A stretch of DNA of 64,000 nucleotides from Prochlorococcus sp. scB243_495D8 (GTDB lineage: Bacteria > Cyanobacteriota > Cyanobacteriia > PCC-6307 > Cyanobiaceae). This document shows positions 59,531 to 64,000 of this stretch, piece by piece (the first letter of the stretch is position 1; the number at the start of each line of letters is the position of its first letter). Below the pieces are notes generated by a model, which saw only the letters and a program-made list of their open reading frames with translations, had not been told where the DNA came from and did not search any database. The stretch is taken from the NCBI GenBank assembly GCA_000634195.1, contig JFLT01000015.1, forward strand, positions 1-64,000, given 5' to 3'. Position numbers and translations under genes: made by a program.

Positions 59531-59926
59531 TTACTTAAGTGTAACTTTACCGCCAGCTTCTTCAATCTCTTTCTTTAAAGATTCAGCATCTGCCTTGGCA
59601 ATTCCTTCTTTTACTGTTTTTGGTGCAGATTCAACAAGTGCTTTTGCATCGCCAAGACCTAGACCAGTTGCATTTCTTACAACCTTAAGTACTTTGATTT
59701 TTGCAGCTGCATCAAAGCTTTCGAGAACTACATCAAATTCAGTTTTTTCTTCAGCAGCGCCACCATCTGCGTCACCGCCAGCTGCTCCTGGAGCTGCCAT
59801 AACTACACCTGCAGAAGCTGCAGCAGATACACCAAAAGCCTCTTCAATTTGCTTTACAAGCTCCGATGCTTCTAAAAGTGATAGAGATTTTAATGATTCA
59901 AGAATTTCTTCAGTTTTTGCGGACAT
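59531..59926 (-). CDS. rplL: 50S ribosomal protein L7/L12
   Basis: Stalk protein, a dimer that recruits translational GTPases. The 131-residue protein has the N-terminal dimer helix ([20 protein letters not shown]), an Ala/Gly-rich hinge with [20 protein letters not shown] (about residues 44-63), and the globular domain [20 protein letters not shown] with [20 protein letters not shown]. It is the last gene of the rplKAJL series, 27 bp after rplJ. A long open frame on the opposite strand is a composition artefact. Confidence 0.98.
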
Positions 59927-59953
59927 TTTCTTAAAGTTAATTAGGTTTTGAAT

Positions 59954-60481
59954 TTAGGATTCTGATTTTTCAGAATGTTGTTTAAGTGATCTAGCAAGTC
60001 CAGAAGGTACTTCATTAATAGAGATCGCAATTTTTGTTGCAACGCCATTAAGAGCGCCAGCAATTTTTGCCATCAATACTTCTTTAGATGGAAGACTTGC
60101 AATTTCTTTTATTTCAGAATCGCTAAGAAGTCTGCCTTCAAATAAAGCTCCTTTGGTCTCGGATTTTTTGGTGTCTTTTTGAAAAGATTGGATTGCTTTT
60201 ACAGCACCACCAACATCTTCTTTTATTAAGACAAAAGCATTTGTTCCGGTCAGTAAAGATTCAAGATCGTTCCAATTACTATTTCCATCAATAGCTTTGC
60301 GCATTAATGAATTTTTAGTAACTTTGCAGATGCCATTTGTTGTTTGCAATCTAGATCGCAAATCTGACATCTCTTTGATAGTTAAACCTTTATAGTCAAG
60401 AACTACAGCCATTTCCGAGTCGTCTAAAAGAGATTTAATCTCAGTAACGATTTTTTGCTTATTCTCTAGTGTTCGGCCCAT
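59954..60481 (-). CDS. rplJ: 50S ribosomal protein L10
   Basis: Base of the ribosomal stalk, binding L7/L12 dimers and 23S rRNA. The 175-residue protein has the start [40 protein letters not shown] (about residues 32-51), [11 protein letters not shown] and the Ala-rich C-terminal L12-binding helix. L10 with L12 also represses its own mRNA by binding the leader; a leader of the right shape precedes this gene (60487-60640). Confidence 0.98.
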   Translation of the reverse strand: MGRTLENKQKIVTEIKSLLDDSEMAVVLDYKGLTIKEMSDLRSRLQTTNGICKVTKNSLMRKAIDGNSNWNDLESLLTGTNAFVLIKEDVGGAVKAIQSFQKDTKKSETKGALFEGRLLSDSEIKEIASLPSKEVLMAKIAGALNGVATKIAISINEVPSGLARSLKQHSEKSES

Positions 60482-60486
60482 TGATG

Positions 60487-60640
60487 TTTTTTGGATCGTA
60501 ATTTAGGGAGAGCAGGAAATGCGGCAAAGTTCTTTAAAAGAGGCCGCTTTTATTAGATCCAAAAAGAAATAATTTAAGACGAGTCCTCGGTAGGAATTTA
60601 AAATTTAGAATAACTAAATCAACCTACTTTCTTTGGCCGT
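60487..60640 (-). promoter_or_regulatory. L10 leader of rplJ mRNA
   Basis: On the minus strand the consensus block CCTACCGAGG (plus 60585-60594) pairs through CCTAC with GTAGG (plus 60623-60627). A small hairpin TTTAG/CTAAA (60604-60618) sits inside, the kink-turn-bearing arrangement typical of L10 leaders. Further down come a second stem (GCGGC/GCCGC, plus 60521-60525 with 60543-60547) and a perfect 10-bp long-range pair TTTTTGGATC/GATCCAAAAA (60556-60565 with 60488-60497), whose 3' arm lies just before the rplJ ATG. L10 binding to the leader and translational repression are known for this family; the role of the second stem is inference. Confidence 0.72.
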
Positions 60641-60655
60641 ATTATTGCAATTTAA

Positions 60656-60661
60656 ATTATA
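60656..60661 (-). promoter_or_regulatory. Candidate -10 element upstream of rplJ
   Basis: A perfect TATAAT on the minus strand lies 10 bp past the rplA stop. Transcription starting a few bases downstream would give a leader of about 165 nt that contains the whole L10 leader. A convincing -35 was not seen. Read-through from rplA is also likely, so this would be an internal promoter. Confidence 0.35.
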
Positions 60662-60671
60662 CTACAGAACG

Positions 60672-61379
60672 TTAACCTTCAGGTTGGTAATCTTGAACTG
60701 CATTTATGTCAACTTGAACAGAAGGTCCCATTGTTGAAGTTACATAAAAAGTTTTCCAATACTTTCCTTTAGCTCCACTTGGTTTATTTTTATCAATTGA
60801 TTCTTGTAAGGTTTTTAAGTTATCAAATAAAGCCTCTTTTGTGAAACTTGCTTTTCCAAAGCGGACATGAACGATTCCAGCCTTATCTGCTCTAAATTCG
60901 AGCTTACCAGCTTTGAATTCTTTTATTGCATTAGCAATGTCATTAGTTACTGTCCCAGCTTTAGGATTAGGCATTAAACCTCTAGGTCCTAAAACTCTTC
61001 CTAATTTTGCAACCTTTGGCATCATATCTGGAGTTGCAATAAGTAGATCAAACTCCATATTTCCTTTGTTGATGCTTTCTACAAGATCTTCTTCGCCAAA
61101 TAAATCTGCACCAGCAGCCTTAGCTTTCGATACATTCTCACCGCTTGTAATTACTGCAATTTTGATGCTTTGGCCAGTACCATGTGGCAGTGCAACAGTG
61201 GTCCTTAATTGTTGATCAGTATATTTTGGATCAATACCTAAACGTATATGTGCTTCAATAGTTTCATCAAATTTTGCATTAGCATTTTCCTTGATAATAC
61301 TAAGAGCTTCAAGTGGTGCGTAAATGCGATCTTCTATCTTAGTAGATAGAGCCGCCATTCTTTTAGATAGTTTTTTCAT
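60672..61379 (-). CDS. rplA: 50S ribosomal protein L1
   Basis: Forms the L1 stalk at the ribosomal E site and can repress its own operon. The 235-residue protein has [20 protein letters not shown] (about residues 37-56), [36 protein letters not shown] (about residues 127-146), [18 protein letters not shown] and the final [20 protein letters not shown]. It follows rplK with 66 bp that hold an unusual Shine-Dalgarno-like run. Confidence 0.98.
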   Translation of the reverse strand: MKKLSKRMAALSTKIEDRIYAPLEALSIIKENANAKFDETIEAHIRLGIDPKYTDQQLRTTVALPHGTGQSIKIAVITSGENVSKAKAAGADLFGEEDLVESINKGNMEFDLLIATPDMMPKVAKLGRVLGPRGLMPNPKAGTVTNDIANAIKEFKAGKLEFRADKAGIVHVRFGKASFTKEALFDNLKTLQESIDKNKPSGAKGKYWKTFYVTSTMGPSVQVDINAVQDYQPEG

Positions 61380-61398
61380 AATAATATTGGGTGCAAAC

Positions 61399-61419
61399 GG
61401 TTATTAATTAACCTCCCCT
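61399..61419 (-). promoter_or_regulatory. Orphan Shine-Dalgarno run with hairpin, rplA leader
   Basis: On the minus strand AGGGGAGG (plus 61412-61419) with the following T gives GGAGGT, a perfect match to the 16S rRNA tail. It lies 32 nt before the rplA ATG at 61379, too far to act as its normal ribosome site, and no start codon is 5-12 nt downstream. The same bases begin a small hairpin GGTTA/TAACC (61399-61413). It could be a ribosome standby site or a repressor target; both are inference. Confidence 0.4.
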
Positions 61420-61445
61420 AAATAGTGAGAAATTTTGTATTGAGC

Positions 61446-61871
61446 TCAATCAGTGATAGAGACGCCCATATTACGAGCAGTACCCTCAATTACTTTCATT
61501 GCTGATTCAACACTAGAACAGTTTAGATCAGGAAGCTTAGTTTTGGCTATTTCTTCTAATTGAGCTTTACTTATATTCCCAACAGAGCCTTTTGCGGATT
61601 CACCTGATCCTTTCTCTATACCAGCTGCTTTTGTTATTAAGACGGAAGCAGGAGGTGTTTTTGTGATAAAAGTAAAGCTTCTATCTTCAAAAACAGAAAT
61701 CTCGACTGGAATTACAAAACCTGCTTTATCTTGTGTCCTTGCGTTGTATTCTTTGCAAAATGCCATGATATTGACACCATGTTGTCCTAAAGCTGGCCCT
61801 ACAGGAGGAGCAGGATTTGCTTTGCCTGCTTGTAGAGCAAGCTTGATAACTGCAACAATTTTTTTTGCCAT
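61446..61871 (-). CDS. rplK: 50S ribosomal protein L11
   Basis: Binds the GTPase-associated centre of 23S rRNA. The 141-residue protein has [20 protein letters not shown] (about residues 9-28), [40 protein letters not shown] (about residues 70-89), and the last block [17 protein letters not shown]. It lies 67 bp after nusG in the usual order. Confidence 0.98.
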   Translation of the reverse strand: MAKKIVAVIKLALQAGKANPAPPVGPALGQHGVNIMAFCKEYNARTQDKAGFVIPVEISVFEDRSFTFITKTPPASVLITKAAGIEKGSGESAKGSVGNISKAQLEEIAKTKLPDLNCSSVESAMKVIEGTARNMGVSITD

Positions 61872-61938
61872 TAGATTAGAGAATTTAAGCTGGAGTAGAA
61901 AATCATTATTTTACTCGATAAACAAGAACAATTAGAAA

Positions 61939-62550
61939 TTAATTTTGTTTATTGATTTGGGAGAATTCTAATTCTACAGGAGTCTCGCGCCCAAATATTG
62001 AAAGTAATGCTTTTAATTTATTTTTTTCTCCGGAAACTTCTATAACTTCTCCTTGGAAATCCTTGAATGGACCGCTAGTTACAATGATTCTATCTTTTTC
62101 TTCAATATCTAATTTGATTACAGCTTTTTTCTCTGATGCGCGCTTAAAGATTCTATTAACTTCTTGTCTTGATAATGGTCGAGGTTTGATATGACCTCGC
62201 GATCTTCCGCTGCCTCTTCCGTCTTCAGCACCGACAAAGTTAATTACATTTGGAGTACTTTTAACAGCCATCATTGTATCTTCATCCAAAATCATTCTTA
62301 CGAGAACATAACCTGGGAAAACTTTTTCTTCAGTAGTTTGTCTGCTTCCATCTTTTTTTAATTTAATTCCTGGAGTTTGGGGAATTTCAATTTCAATGAT
62401 TCTATTATTCACACCTAAAGTTACTGATCTCTGCTCAAGAGTAGCTTTTACTTTTTTTTCACAACTTGATGCCACTTGAATTGCATACCATCTTGCGATG
62501 CTTGTATTTGCTTTTGAAGAAGCAAGGTTTGTAGTTAATTCATTACTCAT
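61939..62550 (-). CDS. nusG: Transcription termination/antitermination factor NusG
   Basis: Binds RNA polymerase to control elongation and termination and to couple it to ribosomes. The 203-residue protein has an N-terminal NGN domain with ARWYAIQVASSCEKKVKATL and EKVFPGYVLVRMILDEDTMM (about residues 77-96), and a C-terminal KOW domain with IIVTSGPFKDFQGEVIEVSG (about residues 160-179). The extra 20-residue head is common in cyanobacteria. It is 51 bp after secE. Confidence 0.96.
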   Translation of the reverse strand: MSNELTTNLASSKANTSIARWYAIQVASSCEKKVKATLEQRSVTLGVNNRIIEIEIPQTPGIKLKKDGSRQTTEEKVFPGYVLVRMILDEDTMMAVKSTPNVINFVGAEDGRGSGRSRGHIKPRPLSRQEVNRIFKRASEKKAVIKLDIEEKDRIIVTSGPFKDFQGEVIEVSGEKNKLKALLSIFGRETPVELEFSQINKQN

Positions 62551-62601
62551 TTTTCTGGAAGCTTAATTAAGATCTTTATTAATGGATATTAGGGAGATAA
62601 T

Positions 62602-62844
62602 TCAACCAAAAATTTGCGAGGCTGCCCATCCATAGAATCTGCTAACAGAAGCAATGGCTGCAGCAGAAAAAGATACCATAATTATAACTGCTACTGATTC
62701 GTTAAAAAGTTGTTGTTTGTTAGGCCACACGACAAGTTTAAGCTCATCGTAGGTGGATCTAAAAAAATTATTCTTTTTTTTAGGCTCTTCAACTTCAGGA
62801 GAATCCTTTTTAAGAGGTTCTTTATTAGTAGTAGGACTTGTCAC
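62602..62844 (-). CDS. secE: Preprotein translocase subunit SecE
   Basis: Essential clamp subunit of the SecYEG channel. The 80-residue protein has a hydrophilic head, the cytoplasmic amphipathic block NFFRSTYDELKLVVWPNKQQ (about residues 26-45), the hallmark VVWP turn, and one membrane helix (SVAVIIMVSFSAAAIASV, about residues 50-67). It is the single-helix type of cyanobacteria. It lies 62 bp downstream of clpB and starts the secE-nusG-rplKAJL series. Confidence 0.95.
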   Translation of the reverse strand: MTSPTTNKEPLKKDSPEVEEPKKKNNFFRSTYDELKLVVWPNKQQLFNESVAVIIMVSFSAAAIASVSRFYGWAASQIFG

Positions 62845-62906
62845 AAAATTTTTTTTGAAATTAAGCTTTATGCTTTAGTTTTTATTTTAGCTTATTGATT
62901 TACTCC

Positions 62907-63998
62907 TCAGCTAGGTTTGAAAACGATCTCATCTTTTTTAGCAGGGTTAAGTTTAATTGTTATATTCTTTTTATTTTTGAAGTTATCCTCTAAAAGTTTT
63001 GCAGCCAAGGGATTTTCTATTTGTCTTCTCAGTTCCCTGCTAAGTGGCCTAGCACCATATTCAGGTTCGTAAGAATCGTTTGCAATTTTGTTGATAACTT
63101 TTTTGTCTATAGCGATATTTATTTTCTGCTCAAGTAGCAGGTTCTTTAAATCTTCTGTTTGTAGAATGATAATTTTTTGAAGTTCATCAATAGATAATGG
63201 ATCAAACTTTACCACTTCGTCAATTCTATTTAAAAATTCAGGTCTAAAAATTGAAGACAATGCATTATTAATTGAATCATCTAGAGTTTGTTGATCTTTT
63301 TCTAACTTTTCCTCACTTTTAGAAATCTTTTGTGAATACTCCAGTATAGATTTACCAGCTAGGTTACTTGTCATAATGATTACCGTATTTTTGAAATCTA
63401 CGGTCCTTCCTTGAGAGTCCGTTAATCTTCCTTCATCTAAGACTTGCAAAAGGATATTAAATACTTCTGCATGTGCTTTTTCTATCTCATCAAGAAGTAT
63501 TACTGAATAGGGTTTACGTCTTACAGCTTCAGTTAATTGACCTCCCTCTTCATAACCAACATAACCTGGGGGAGCTCCTAAAAGTCTTGCTACGGCATTT
63601 TTCTCCATATATTCACTCATGTCTAATCTTAAAAGTGCGTCTTCTTCATCAAATAAAGCTGTTGCAAGAGATTTTGCTAATTCTGTTTTACCAACACCAG
63701 TAGGACCCATAAATAAAAAAGATCCAATAGGTCTTTTAGGACTTTTCATACCAACTCGAGCTCTTCTAATTGAAGCAGAAACAGCTTCTATGGCTTTTTC
63801 TTGTCCAATAACTTTTTCACTTAGTTCTGTTTCTAGATTGACTAATTTCTTACGTTCATTTGAAACTACTTTAGAAATTGGAATACCAGTGATTTTTGAT
63901 ATAACATCTGCAATATCATCAGCTTCAACTTGATATTTAAAAGGGAAATTTCTATTTTTCTTTATTTTATTAAAGTTCTCTTCAACTTTTTGTATGTC
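62907..63998 (-). CDS. clpB: ClpB-type chaperone, 5' end outside window
   Basis: AAA+ disaggregase, C-terminal part only. The frame runs from the stop at 62907 to the right edge, with no stop, so the N-terminus is missing. Seen blocks: ADVISKITGIPISKVV and ETELSEKVIGQEKAIEAVSA of the ClpB middle to second AAA link, Walker A GPTGVGKTELAKSLATALFD, Walker B VILLDEIEKAHAEVFNILLQ, and GYVGYEEGGQLTEAVRRKPY, a pore-loop region. The closing C-terminal D2 small domain is complete. ClpB is preferred over ClpC because of the linker and the C-terminus; cyanobacteria often have two ClpB copies, and this may be the second. Confidence 0.88.
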   Translation of the reverse strand, partial: DIQKVEENFNKIKKNRNFPFKYQVEADDIADVISKITGIPISKVVSNERKKLVNLETELSEKVIGQEKAIEAVSASIRRARVGMKSPKRPIGSFLFMGPTGVGKTELAKSLATALFDEEDALLRLDMSEYMEKNAVARLLGAPPGYVGYEEGGQLTEAVRRKPYSVILLDEIEKAHAEVFNILLQVLDEGRLTDSQGRTVDFKNTVIIMTSNLAGKSILEYSQKISKSEEKLEKDQQTLDDSINNALSSIFRPEFLNRIDEVVKFDPLSIDELQKIIILQTEDLKNLLLEQKINIAIDKKVINKIANDSYEPEYGARPLSRELRRQIENPLAAKLLEDNFKNKKNITIKLNPAKKDEIVFKPS

Positions 63999-64000
63999 AT

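Noticed and set aside
59523-59951. A 142-codon open frame on the plus strand opposite rplL
   Set aside because: It mirrors the Ala/Gly-rich hinge of L7/L12; the Ala/Ser/Pro-rich product with no family pattern is a composition artefact.

Overview
The window looks like a stretch of core chromosome from a high-light Prochlorococcus (cyanobacterium, probably HLII-like). The evidence is the very low GC content, extreme gene packing, the plant-type carotenoid route (crtB, crtP/pds and a Z-ISO-like isomerase), cyanobacterial NDH-1 genes (ndhM, ndhF1, ndhD1, ndhAIGE, ndhH), phylloquinone (men) genes, Ycf34, a RbcR-type LysR regulator, a PedR-like regulator and ChlM. The strain cannot be named from sequence alone. 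I see no tRNA or rRNA gene, insertion sequence, prophage, CRISPR array or defence island.

Layout. 1-4.9 kb: end of a fatty-acid/phospholipid operon (fabD, plsC), tsaB, ycf34, the tRNA CCA-adding enzyme, an RRM protein and phytoene synthase. 4.9-13 kb: phytoene desaturase, ndhM, a DUF3172 protein, rbcR, a Z-ISO-like protein, ndhF1 and ndhD1. 13-16.5 kb: scpA with a possibly shifted 5' end, a sugar nucleotidyltransferase, metF, a PedR-like regulator and a small conserved ORF. 16.5-22 kb (minus strand): gltA, ndhAIGE, NAD kinase and a CYTH/triphosphatase protein, probably mostly one transcription unit. 22-30.5 kb: a large unknown membrane-anchored protein, a rhodanese, trpB, SUI1, cysC, purE, chlM, a response regulator, a cysteine desulfurase and rsmH. 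30.5-36.7 kb: ndhH, then the phylloquinone cluster (menI, menE, menC, menA, menF). 36.7-41.6 kb: gshB/grxC, then prfB (with the programmed +1 frameshift), a DUF3285 protein, ybeY, dgkA, pabA/trpG and an MBL-fold protein. 41.6-53.2 kb: hisC-like, argS, nadC, mnmE, DUF2062, spoT/relA, a double ABC ATPase, rluD and rbgA. 53.4-59.5 kb: pgk, an unknown exported protein, murG, a CobD-like aminotransferase, pyrD and rnhA. 59.5-64 kb (minus strand): clpB (cut by the window edge), secE, nusG, rplK, rplA, rplJ and rplL with an L10 leader.

Together these genes cover photosynthetic and respiratory electron flow (NDH-1, phylloquinone, carotenoids, chlorophyll), redox chemistry (glutathione, NAD kinase), translation and general anabolism. 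The most interesting signals are regulatory or structural, not accessory islands: the recoded prfB start, an apparent frameshift at the 5' end of scpA, a nested dyad between rbcR and the Z-ISO gene, the L10 leader with a second long stem next to rplJ, an orphan perfect Shine-Dalgarno sequence before rplA, and the absence of terminator-sized gaps at all 16 convergent gene junctions. I did not find a convincing, previously undescribed multi-gene system.
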